The position numbers and the translations under genes were made by a program. Below the pieces are notes generated by a model, which saw only the letters and a list, made by a program, of their open reading frames with translations, made no database searches and had not been told where the DNA came from. From the NCBI GenBank assembly GCA_030765665.1, contig JAVCCD010000057.1:1-8356 (forward strand): DNA of 8,356 bases, written 5' to 3'. The stretch is from Candidatus Tenebribacter mawsonii (GTDB lineage Bacteria > Cloacimonadota > Cloacimonadia > Cloacimonadales > TCS61). How positions within the stretch are numbered: the stretch's first letter is position 1; every line of letters begins with the position of its first letter. Below, one piece after another: positions 1-6,182 of this stretch.

Positions 1-252
1 ATTGGTAGGAAGAATATAGCAATTGTGTCAATTATTCCAACTCTAATTATCATTTTATATTCAGTAATGCTTTTTAAAATGAATATGATTAGTTTAAATA
101 TTTTTATAGCTTTTACTTTAGCGATCTCCTTTCCGCTGGCTATTATAATAGTTTACATTCTAAGAAAAAGTGAAACAAAGAGATTTGCAAATGCTTCGTC
201 TCTAATGAAAATTAATATGTTAATGTTGTTAATAATTTTATGGGTTGGTTAA
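1..252 (+). CDS. UbiA-family prenyltransferase, C-terminal fragment (possible digeranylgeranylglyceryl phosphate synthase)
   Basis: The reading frame is open from the first base to the TAA at 250-252, so the 5' end of the gene lies outside the window. The visible 83 residues start with an IGRK-like loop and contain three hydrophobic membrane segments (about residues 7-25, 30-50 and 68-82). They end in a pattern ASSLMKINMLMLL that resembles the last helix of UbiA enzymes, where a basic or small-residue stretch precedes MKI-M-G/L-L. The catalytic Asp-rich motifs would be upstream and cannot be checked. The stop lies one base before the ATG of a GGGP synthase. In the ether-lipid pathway the next enzyme after GGGP synthase is a UbiA protein that adds the second prenyl chain, so DGGGP synthase is the favoured role. 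A quinone or other prenyltransferase remains possible. The membrane and UbiA-like character is seen; the substrate is inferred from the neighbour. Confidence 0.66.
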   Translation: MGRKNIAIVSIIPTLIIILYSVMLFKMNMISLNIFIAFTLAISFPLAIIIVYILRKSETKRFANASSLMKINMLMLLIILWVG

Positions 253-253
253 A

Positions 254-1000
254 ATGAAAATTTATGATAAACTTCTAGATCTTGCAAAAACACGAGCTAA
301 CTATTTTTGCCTATTAGATCCTGATGAATTGCAGGCTGATAAAACAAAAGATTTTGCAAAAATGTGTGAGGAAAATGGAGCTGATGGGTTACTGGTTGGC
401 GGTAGTATAATGGTTAATAACAAATTCCAATCAAATTTGAAGATCATAAAAGAGAGCGTCAACATCCCAGTTTTAATCTTTCCAGGGATTTTTGATTTCG
501 TATCTCCGTATGCTGATGCACTCCTTCTACTAAGTGTTGTTACAAGTAGAAATCCACAAATGCTCATTGGTGAGCAAGTTCGTGCAGCACCACTAATAAA
601 GCATTATGGCTTAGAAGCAATAGGTACAGCTTATATGATAATTGAATCGGGGAATAGCACATCTGTTCAGTTTATGAGTGGTAGTTTGCCTCTACCAAGA
701 ACCAAGAATGATCTAGCTGTTGCACATGCTTTAGCTGGTCAATATCTTGGAATGAAGCTTATTTATATGGATGCAGGAAGCGGTGCAAAGTACGCAGTTG
801 CAGATGAAATGATTACAGCTGTTAGAAAAAATGTTGATCTTCCCATTATACTCGGAGGTGGCATAAAAACACCTGATGTGGCAATGCAAAAAGCTAAAGC
901 GGGAGCTGATTTCATAGTCACTGGTAATGTGCTGGAAGATAACCTCGATCCAAAATTGATTCGGGAATTTGCTGATGCAGTTCATAGTATAAAACGATAA
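254..1000 (+). CDS. geranylgeranylglyceryl phosphate synthase-like protein (GGGPS/PcrB family, group II)
   Basis: This TIM-barrel prenyltransferase joins a polyprenyl diphosphate to glycerol-1-phosphate through an ether bond, the first committed step of archaeal-type lipid synthesis. From the ATG at 254 it is 248 residues, the usual family length. Motifs seen in order: LLDPDE (about 20-25, the Mg-binding Asp region), DGLLVGGS (44-51), PVLIFPG (72-78), LSVVTSRNPQMLIGEQV (93-109), YMDAGSGA (171-178), GGGIKTP (201-207) and VTGNVLED (222-229). The last two are the phosphate-binding loops. The SRNPQMLIGE block and the YxxAGSGA form point to the group II enzymes of Bacteroidetes and many archaea rather than Firmicutes PcrB. 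A TTG at 245 could extend the protein by three residues, but the ATG one base after the upstream stop is preferred. Neither start has a clear Shine-Dalgarno, so translation is probably coupled to the UbiA gene. The family is certain; prenyl chain length and G1P use are family inference. Confidence 0.93.
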   Translation: MKIYDKLLDLAKTRANYFCLLDPDELQADKTKDFAKMCEENGADGLLVGGSIMVNNKFQSNLKIIKESVNIPVLIFPGIFDFVSPYADALLLLSVVTSRNPQMLIGEQVRAAPLIKHYGLEAIGTAYMIIESGNSTSVQFMSGSLPLPRTKNDLAVAHALAGQYLGMKLIYMDAGSGAKYAVADEMITAVRKNVDLPIILGGGIKTPDVAMQKAKAGADFIVTGNVLEDNLDPKLIREFADAVHSIKR

Positions 1001-1770
1001 TGATTGATATTCATACTCATATCCTTCACAATTGTGATGATGGCTCGGATAGTCTTGAACTTTCTTTAAAACAGATCTCGAACATGATCGATAAGGGTGT
1101 TACGGATATTGTACTCACACCTCATTACATGAACAGTTATGTTCAGACTGATGCTATAATCATTGATAAACAATTTAAAGAGTTACAAAATGCTACAACA
1201 GATTTAAACATAAATCTACATAAAGCAGGAGAAATATTTTTAACTCCAGGTGTAGATGAAAAGATTAGTAAAAACCTTTGTATTGGTGATTCTTCCTATA
1301 TTCTCGTTGAGACTAATATGGGTGAATTCACACCAGACATTTATGAAACATTATTTCTATTAGTTCGAAAAGGGTACAAACCAATCCTAGCTCATCCAGA
1401 ACGTTATAATTATATTATGAATGATCCTGAAATGGCAGAAGATTTTTTGCATAGGAACGTTTATCTACAAATAAATGCAGGAAGTATTTTAGGGCTTTAT
1501 GGAAGTAAAGTTGCAAAAACTGCTTGGTATCTCATTAATCATGGGTTTGCGCATTTTATTGCTTCAGATAACCATTGCAAAGTGGACGAATATATATTAC
1601 CCGTAGCATTAGAAGCAATTCGAGACAATATTGATGATTATACTGTAAATCTACTTTCAGAGGTAAACCCGAAGAAAATGTTAAACAATGAAAAAATTAA
1701 ATATTTCTATCTTGAAAAACAACCAATCGTGAAGAGTGGATTCTTTAAAAAAATCCTGAATAAATTATGA
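1000..1770 (+). CDS. PHP-domain phosphatase, CpsB/CapC (YwqE-like) family
   Basis: This 256-residue protein has the full signature of the metal-dependent PHP-fold phosphatases typified by CpsB and YwqE, which act on phosphotyrosine. It shows HTH at H5-T-H7, CDDGS (12-16), LTPHY with H42, GE at 77-78, AHPERY (131-136) and ASDNH (188-192). These supply the expected His, Asp and Glu ligands of the trinuclear metal site. Length is normal for the family. The ATG shares its A with the preceding TAA (TAATG), so the gene is translationally coupled to the GGGP synthase. Relatives usually sit in capsule or exopolysaccharide operons beside a BY-kinase and a Wzz-like protein. None of these is visible here, and the upstream partners are lipid enzymes. 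Fold and metal site are seen and phosphatase activity is family knowledge. The physiological substrate (protein tyrosine, or possibly a phosphorylated lipid or sugar intermediate) is unknown. It is expected to be cytoplasmic. Confidence 0.9.
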   Translation: MIDIHTHILHNCDDGSDSLELSLKQISNMIDKGVTDIVLTPHYMNSYVQTDAIIIDKQFKELQNATTDLNINLHKAGEIFLTPGVDEKISKNLCIGDSSYILVETNMGEFTPDIYETLFLLVRKGYKPILAHPERYNYIMNDPEMAEDFLHRNVYLQINAGSILGLYGSKVAKTAWYLINHGFAHFIASDNHCKVDEYILPVALEAIRDNIDDYTVNLLSEVNPKKMLNNEKIKYFYLEKQPIVKSGFFKKILNKL

Positions 1771-2747
1771 CTAGTAAAATACTAATAACCGGAGTTAGTG
1801 GTTTTATTGGACGGAATATTCTAAGACAGTTAGTTCAAAAGTATGATAATATTACTGCACTAATTCGTCCCGGAACCAAACAACTGCGGATTGAAGAATT
1901 CATTGATAAAGTAAATTTCAAGGAGATCGATCTTACAAATATATCAGTTTTAAAAGAATATCTTGATGAAAATGCTTTCGAAATAATAGTTCATATTGGT
2001 GCAGTTCGAGGTGGTAGAAAATCTAGCAAATCAGATTATTTTGCTGCAAATGTAAATGCAACTGAGCAGCTTGTAATCAATGCAAGAGACAATAACTCAA
2101 AATTTATTTTCTGTTCATCGGTTGGTGTATTTGGAGCAATTCCACTTGAGTTACCAGCAAACAATTATACAAAACGGCAAGAAGATAATTACTATCATTT
2201 CACAAAAATTCGAGCTGAAGCGATAATACAGAAGTATGTTCTATATGGATTAAAAGCTGCGATTGTAAGACCTTCGATTACTTACGGAACCAATGATTTT
2301 GGCTTTCCATTTACACTAACAAAACTAATTGATAAAAAACTTCTTTTTCTACCAGATCAGGATGTAATAATTCACCTCGCAAATATTAATGTTATCGCTC
2401 AAGCTTTTATGAAATTAATTGAAATTGATTTTCACTCGGGAGTTTGTTATAATGTTGCTGATAGCCATCCTGTTGAATTACACAAACTTGCAGAATTCAT
2501 AAATAACGAGCTAAGAGGTAAAGCATACTCAACAAAAAAAAATATAGATATTAAATATTTTAATAATGGAGAAAGATTAGCAAAATATCTTAAGAGTGAG
2601 CTCTGGATTGCCCGTTTTCAATTGATTTCCAGACACTGGTATTTTGATGTTGAAAGCAGTTATTCCGATTTAAGTTTGAAGGGAACCGATACAATACCCA
2701 ATTTTAAGATCGTCACAGATTGGTACAAAGGTCTGAGCTTAAAATGA
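1767..2747 (+). CDS. NAD(P)-dependent epimerase/dehydratase-like protein (extended SDR)
   Basis: This 326-residue extended short-chain dehydrogenase opens with ILITGVSGFIG, giving the GxxGxxG dinucleotide-binding loop at residues 9-15. An acidic DLT follows the third strand (55-57), HIGAVRGG sits at 76-83, and there is a catalytic-type triad: SS at 117-118 in FCSSVGVFG plus Y143-x-x-x-K147 in YYHFTK. VRPSITYG (167-174) is the usual substrate-side segment after the catalytic helix. The fold matches UDP-sugar epimerases, dehydratases and 3-beta-hydroxysteroid-like reductases, and the sequence alone does not choose among them. ATG overlaps the previous stop as ATGA at 1767-1770, so it is co-translated with the phosphatase. 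In this operon a sugar-nucleotide or prenyl/lipid-linked substrate is plausible, but this is inference. No truncation or missing catalytic residue is visible. Confidence 0.88.
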   Translation: MTSKILITGVSGFIGRNILRQLVQKYDNITALIRPGTKQLRIEEFIDKVNFKEIDLTNISVLKEYLDENAFEIIVHIGAVRGGRKSSKSDYFAANVNATEQLVINARDNNSKFIFCSSVGVFGAIPLELPANNYTKRQEDNYYHFTKIRAEAIIQKYVLYGLKAAIVRPSITYGTNDFGFPFTLTKLIDKKLLFLPDQDVIIHLANINVIAQAFMKLIEIDFHSGVCYNVADSHPVELHKLAEFINNELRGKAYSTKKNIDIKYFNNGERLAKYLKSELWIARFQLISRHWYFDVESSYSDLSLKGTDTIPNFKIVTDWYKGLSLK

Positions 2748-2760
2748 AATAGGACAATTA

Positions 2761-3609
2761 ATGGCGATTCCGATAATTAAGAACTGGAAAAAATATTTTG
2801 CAAACACAGATGAAGGTCTCGGCTCTTCTTATGAAAGAGTTGTATTGAATAATAAATTGGAATCCATTTGTAAGCATTTCAATGTTTCATCAGTTCTAGA
2901 AGCTCCTAGTTTTGGATTCACTGGATTATCTGGAATTAATAGTGTGGATTTGGCTAAGAAAGGAAAGAAACTTACTCTTTTGGATAACGATGAAGATCGT
3001 ATTAACTTAATAAAGGAGGTATGGAAAGAATTAGAACTTCCACTCACAATCGAATATTCACAGCACTTCCAATCCTTACCTTTTGCAAAAAATTCATTTG
3101 AACTTAGCTGGAATTTCTCGGCGTTATGGTTTGTGGATGATATCTCTGAATTTCTTAAAGAACTTTCAAGAGTTACATCACAAAAGATTCTACTATGTGT
3201 TCCCAATAGAAATGGTATAGGTTACATTTCTCAAAAAATCCTTGGATTTAAGGAATTAAAAAACCAGTTAAATGAAAAAAACATATTACCAAAAAATATA
3301 AAACAGGAAATGAAGAAAAATGGCTGGATTTTGATCGATAGCAATTATATTGATTGTCCACCCTGGCCGGATATTGGTATGCCAAAAGAAAAATTCTTGA
3401 AGATGTTTGGAATGAGTTGGTTGATAAAAAAGAAAGAGCATAAGCCAATAACTATCATGGATTATTATAATGGGAAGGATAGCGATTTCCCAGAAAATAT
3501 GATGTCTCATTTCTGGTTTGAAAAGAAGGCTCCAAAATTGTTGAAAGCATTTTGGGCTCATCACAAGTATTTTTTGTTTATTCCTATGAATCAGGTAAAA
3601 AAAAAATGA
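2761..3609 (+). CDS. class I SAM-dependent methyltransferase-like protein with atypical motif I
   Basis: This 282-residue protein looks like a Rossmann-fold methyltransferase. A beta1 segment SSVLEAP (43-49) leads into the cofactor loop, an acidic LLDND (73-77) marks the end of beta2, LPFAKNSFELSWNFSALW (106-123) is the post-II region, and ILLCVPNRNG (143-152) is the beta5-like strand. The motif I loop reads E47-A-P-S-F-G-F-T-G55, so the three glycines expected in E/D-x-G-x-G-x-G are replaced, with Gly only at 52 and 55. Binding of SAM is therefore probable but not certain. The C-terminal 120 residues match nothing I recognise and are rich in Lys and aromatic residues. The start is supported by AGGA at 2751-2754, six bases before the ATG. 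The gene follows the epimerase by 13 bases and overlaps the next gene by ATGA, which places it in the operon. The substrate is unknown; a lipid, isoprenoid or sugar head group fits the neighbours. Confidence 0.7.
   Translation: MAIPIIKNWKKYFANTDEGLGSSYERVVLNNKLESICKHFNVSSVLEAPSFGFTGLSGINSVDLAKKGKKLTLLDNDEDRINLIKEVWKELELPLTIEYSQHFQSLPFAKNSFELSWNFSALWFVDDISEFLKELSRVTSQKILLCVPNRNGIGYISQKILGFKELKNQLNEKNILPKNIKQEMKKNGWILIDSNYIDCPPWPDIGMPKEKFLKMFGMSWLIKKKEHKPITIMDYYNGKDSDFPENMMSHFWFEKKAPKLLKAFWAHHKYFLFIPMNQVKKK
3597..3606 (+). repeat. A10 homopolymer at the methyltransferase/membrane-protein junction
   Basis: Ten consecutive A residues end in the ATGA that is both the last codon overlap of the methyltransferase and the start of the membrane protein. 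The run encodes the three Lys before the methyltransferase stop. A -1 shift within it moves from the methyltransferase frame into the membrane-protein frame, which has no stop between 3552 and 3606. It may simply be an AT-rich spacer; slippage is a possibility, not an observation. Confidence 0.85.
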
Positions 3610-4601
3610 AGAAAAGCAGTATTAATTGGATAGCTGGCATAATTCTCGGTGCAATCTTCCTAATCGCATGGGTGCGAATTGTGGACTGGCAAGAATTCTT
3701 AAGCTATTTTCATCAGTTTAATCTTAAAATGGTTTTGATTTTTTCATTATTTTACTTGTTAGCATATTTTTTTAGGAGTTTACGCTGGAGAATAATTCTA
3801 AAACCGATATATAAAATGGGAATTATGGAAAGCTTCTCCATCTTTATGTCTGGAATGCTTATTAATTATCTCATCCCGATAAGAGCTGGTGAAGTAGCAA
3901 AATCGGTAATTCTTAAAACAAGAGAGAATGTTAAAATATCAGAAAGTCTTCCATCTATTTTTATAGATAAACTTACTGATCTTTTCCCAATAGTATTCAT
4001 AATGATACTAATTCCACTTGTTTCTGTTAAACTGAATTCAACACTTTACATTATAATAGCTGCCTTATTCTTCATTTTTCTTTTATTCCTCTCATTTCTT
4101 TTTTTTGCAGTACATAATAAAAGCAAGGCGATAAAAATATTAAGCTTTTCCTTAAGATTGTTGCCAATAAGATATAAGAAAAATTTTGAAGATTTCTTCA
4201 TTAATTTTGTGGATGGAATGGCGATAATGAAAGGTAGGTTAGCAGAGAACTGCATTGTATATTTACTCACATTATTTGCAGTTCTATCTGAGGCAGTTTA
4301 TATCTTTGCTGTTTTCAGAGCTTTTGGTTCCGAAGTTACGTATCTTAAAATATTATTTGGATACACACTGATGAATCTTACATACATATTGCCAACTCCC
4401 CCTGCACAAATCGGTTCGAATCAGTTCATGTGGGTTCTGATATTTTCATTTACATTAGGAGTTAATGAAAATCTTACAAGTGCAGCGGTGACATTTTCTC
4501 ACTTATTAACTTCGATCTGGATTTTTCTTACAGGTGGGATTTCTCTGATTGCACTTAAGATAAATCTAAATAAATTATTGCAGAATAACAAAAAGGATTA
4601 A
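3606..4601 (+). CDS. LPG_synthase_TM / YbhN-type integral membrane protein (flippase-like domain)
   Basis: This 331-residue protein has about seven or eight membrane helices (for example 8-23, 41-57, 75-92, 126-140, 146-169, 215-236, 245-262, 271-285 and 293-317). It carries the hallmarks of the flippase-like family related to the membrane domain of MprF and to YbhN/AglD-associated proteins. IPIRAGEVAKS (90-100) corresponds to the conserved PxRxGE, IDKLTDL (120-126) to the following E/D-R/K-x-x-D, and PTPPAQIG (263-270) to the late P-x-x-P-x-x-x-G loop. No C-terminal LysPG synthase domain is present, so this is a stand-alone membrane protein, as is common. I chose ATG 3606 because it forms an ATGA overlap with the methyltransferase stop; the frame is also open upstream to 3552, but that adds a hydrophilic stretch before the first helix. 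The start is preceded by ten A residues and a weak AGGT. Lipid or polyprenyl-linked substrate translocation is inferred from family and context. Confidence 0.87.
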   Translation: MKKSSINWIAGIILGAIFLIAWVRIVDWQEFLSYFHQFNLKMVLIFSLFYLLAYFFRSLRWRIILKPIYKMGIMESFSIFMSGMLINYLIPIRAGEVAKSVILKTRENVKISESLPSIFIDKLTDLFPIVFIMILIPLVSVKLNSTLYIIIAALFFIFLLFLSFLFFAVHNKSKAIKILSFSLRLLPIRYKKNFEDFFINFVDGMAIMKGRLAENCIVYLLTLFAVLSEAVYIFAVFRAFGSEVTYLKILFGYTLMNLTYILPTPPAQIGSNQFMWVLIFSFTLGVNENLTSAAVTFSHLLTSIWIFLTGGISLIALKINLNKLLQNNKKD

Positions 4602-4602
4602 T

Positions 4603-5586
4603 ATGAAAAAGAATATTGAAATACTTGAGAAACTTCCAGAAATTAAAGAAAGAATCACTCAGGAAATTGGAAAAGTAATTGTAGGTCAGGATAAAATTAT
4701 CGAGCAAATGTTGATTGCTCTGATCTCAAATGGGCATTGTCTTTTAGAAGGTGTACCAGGTTTAGCAAAAACATTAATGATATCAACAATGGCAAAAGTT
4801 TTGAGTATGGACTTCAGCAGGATCCAATTTACTCCTGATTTAATGCCTTCGGATATCACAGGAACAGATATTCTAGCAGAAGATAAAGCTGATGGTAAAC
4901 GATATTTTGAATATATTAAGGGACCGATCTTTGCAAATATAATATTGGCTGATGAAATAAATAGAACGCCACCCAAAACGCAAGCTGCATTATTACAAGC
5001 AATGCAGGAATATCAGGTTACTGCTGGTAATAAAACTTTTGATCTAGATAGACCATTTTTGGTTTTGGCAACCCAAAATCCTATCGAGCAGGAAGGGACT
5101 TACCCTCTTCCAGAAGCACAGTTAGACAGATTTATGTTTTATCTCAATATCGATTATCCTTCTTATGATGAAGAAAAAAGAATTGTTAAAAATGATGCGT
5201 TTGCTTCATTAAATTCTGTTACGCCCGTTATTTGTGCGGATGAAATTATCCAAATACAAAATGCTGTTAAGCAAATTCCTGTAAGTGAACATGTTCTCGA
5301 ATTTGCCGTGAAACTAGCACGTACAACTCGAGCTCAATATGATGAAGCACCTGACTATATTAAAAAATGGGTTAGTTGGGGAGCAGGACCTAGAGCAAGC
5401 CAATATCTTATCTATGCTGCTAGAAGCAGATCTGCTCTACAGGGTAGATTAACGCCTTCGATTGATGATGTGATTAACGTGGCACAAAATATTCTTCAAC
5501 ATAGAATAATAATTTCATTCGCAGCAGAAGCTGAAGGTATTACTCCACAAAAGATAATTAATAAAATCATATCTGATCTTAGTTAA
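4603..5586 (+). CDS. MoxR-family AAA+ ATPase
   Basis: This 327-residue MoxR ATPase is complete for its family. After the VIVGQD (25-30) entry motif come Walker A GVPGLAKT (50-57), the MPSDITGTDIL insert (81-91), Walker B IILADEIN (113-120), sensor 1 ATQNP (156-160), the PEAQLDRF arginine-finger segment with R176, and sensor 2 GPRAS (262-266) in the C-terminal lid. MoxR proteins act as chaperone-like ATPases that mature or activate partner complexes, usually with a DUF58 and von Willebrand factor A partner encoded directly downstream. No such partner is present here: the gene closes the operon and is followed by an intergenic gap and a new promoter region. AAAAGGA at 4591-4597 gives a good ribosome binding site for the ATG at 4603, one base after the preceding stop. 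Its client may be a product of the same operon, such as the membrane protein, or may be encoded elsewhere. It is cytoplasmic. Confidence 0.95.
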   Translation: MKKNIEILEKLPEIKERITQEIGKVIVGQDKIIEQMLIALISNGHCLLEGVPGLAKTLMISTMAKVLSMDFSRIQFTPDLMPSDITGTDILAEDKADGKRYFEYIKGPIFANIILADEINRTPPKTQAALLQAMQEYQVTAGNKTFDLDRPFLVLATQNPIEQEGTYPLPEAQLDRFMFYLNIDYPSYDEEKRIVKNDAFASLNSVTPVICADEIIQIQNAVKQIPVSEHVLEFAVKLARTTRAQYDEAPDYIKKWVSWGAGPRASQYLIYAARSRSALQGRLTPSIDDVINVAQNILQHRIIISFAAEAEGITPQKIINKIISDLS

Positions 5587-5643
5587 TTGTACTTGCCAAA
5601 AATTCGCTTAACTTTTATTTGTATATAAAGTTTGCTAATATGA

Positions 5644-5673
5644 AATATTTTGTTGCGTAAATGAATATTTTGT
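5644..5673 (+). repeat. pair of 10-base direct repeats spaced 20 bases apart (candidate regulator site)
   Basis: AATATTTTGT occurs at 5644-5653 and again at 5664-5673, start to start exactly 20 bases, about two helical turns. The first copy overlaps the candidate -35 and the second reaches the first base of the candidate -10. Repeats in phase on one DNA face would suit a protein binding site. Both copies are A/T dominated, so a chance origin is realistic. Confidence 0.4.
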
Positions 5674-5678
5674 ATAAG
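5650..5678 (+). promoter_or_regulatory. candidate sigma70-type promoter for the MarR operon
   Basis: Within the 140-base gap, TTGTTG (5650-5655) and TATAAG (5673-5678) are separated by 17 bases, the optimal spacing. They match the sigma70 consensus at 3 and 5 of 6 positions. Transcription would start near 5685, about 40 bases before the ATG of the regulator. The gap is so AT-rich that chance matches are likely. TTGCCA at 5593-5598 with a weak TATTTG at 5616-5621, also 17 bases apart, is an alternative. Confidence 0.4.
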
Positions 5679-5694
5679 TTATTAAATAATTATT
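5679..5694. promoter_or_regulatory. overlapping AT-rich palindromes, possible MarR operator
   Basis: TTATT-A-AATAA (5679-5689) is a perfect inverted repeat with a one-base centre, and AATAATTATT (5685-5694) is a perfect 10-base palindrome overlapping it. They lie at the expected transcription start just upstream of a MarR-family gene, where autoregulatory operators of this family usually sit. Arms are short and wholly A/T, so support is weak. Confidence 0.28.
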
Positions 5695-5717
5695 GATTAA
5701 AAGTAATAGAAGAGAAT

Positions 5718-5722
5718 GGAGG
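5718..5722 (+). promoter_or_regulatory. strong Shine-Dalgarno for the MarR regulator
   Basis: GGAGG lies four bases before the ATG at 5727 and fixes that start. It is the best match to the consensus in the window, fitting the first gene of a transcript whose translation cannot depend on coupling. Confidence 0.8.
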
Positions 5723-5726
5723 AAAT

Positions 5727-6182
5727 ATGAAAAGTATTATGCAAAAGTATTCAGATTTAAGTGGGATGCTTTATAAACTTTGTTCAAAGAAGGAAAGAAT
5801 CAGACGTCAATGTCTTAAACTCGGAAGAATGGAGTGCGATCTATTAAACTATCTGAATCAAATTGATGAACCTACTTGTATGAATGTACTATCCGATGAA
5901 TTAAAAGTATCACATAGTAGGGTAACAAGAATCGTTGATATTCTGGTTGATAAAAAATTAATGAAGAGATATCCATCAAAGGTTGATCGTCGTAGTTGGC
6001 TTGGAGAGATAACTTCAAAAGGAAAAATCACGATTGAGAATACAATTTTGGATTTTCTAAATTTGCAGGAAGATATTATTAATAAACTTCCAAAAAATAA
6101 AGTTGAAGAAATTTATGAAAACATCAAACTCTATGTTGATGCATATCACGAAGCATTAGATGAAAAGGAATCACAGATATGA
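5727..6182 (+). CDS. MarR-family winged-helix transcriptional regulator
   Basis: This 151-residue protein has MarR-family size and layout. An N-terminal dimerisation helix leads to the winged helix: MECDLLNYL (35-43), the LSDELKVSHSRVTRIVDILVDKKLMKR helix-turn-helix with recognition helix around 62-75, and the wing KVDRRSWLGEITSKG (85-99), where D87-R88-R89 is the typical DNA-contacting tip. A C-terminal dimerisation helix follows (about 122-145). Cysteines at 19, 29, 37 and 51 are many for such a protein. They suggest thiol-based sensing, although the position aligned by eye with the sensing Cys15 of Bacillus OhrR appears to be Ser12. It is first in a four-gene transcript with an OsmC-type peroxidase directly after it (ATGA overlap at 6179-6182), the familiar arrangement of peroxide or thiol-stress repressors with their targets. 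Autoregulation through the upstream AT-rich repeats is likely but inferred. Confidence 0.9.
   Translation: MKSIMQKYSDLSGMLYKLCSKKERIRRQCLKLGRMECDLLNYLNQIDEPTCMNVLSDELKVSHSRVTRIVDILVDKKLMKRYPSKVDRRSWLGEITSKGKITIENTILDFLNLQEDIINKLPKNKVEEIYENIKLYVDAYHEALDEKESQI

Noticed and set aside
245..256. TTG at 245 as the GGGP synthase start
   Set aside because: It adds only three residues, overlaps the upstream gene and has no Shine-Dalgarno; the ATG at 254 gives the usual N-terminus for the family.
301..567. Reverse-strand open frame inside the GGGP synthase gene
   Set aside because: It lies opposite strongly conserved GGGPS motifs, has no ribosome site, and its translation resembles no family. The same holds for reverse frames at 731-985, 2829-3206, 3248-3448, 3286-3564, 4046-4270, 4686-4976, 6625-6828, 7102-7386 and 7702-7929.
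3552..3605. ATG at 3552 as the membrane-protein start
   Set aside because: It would overlap the methyltransferase by 58 bases and add 18 mostly polar residues before the first helix. The ATGA junction at 3606 matches the other couplings in the operon.
5587..5649. Terminator after the MoxR gene
   Set aside because: I see no GC-containing hairpin followed by a T-run; the short A/T palindromes nearby would not form a stable stem. The first operon may end by another mechanism or read through.
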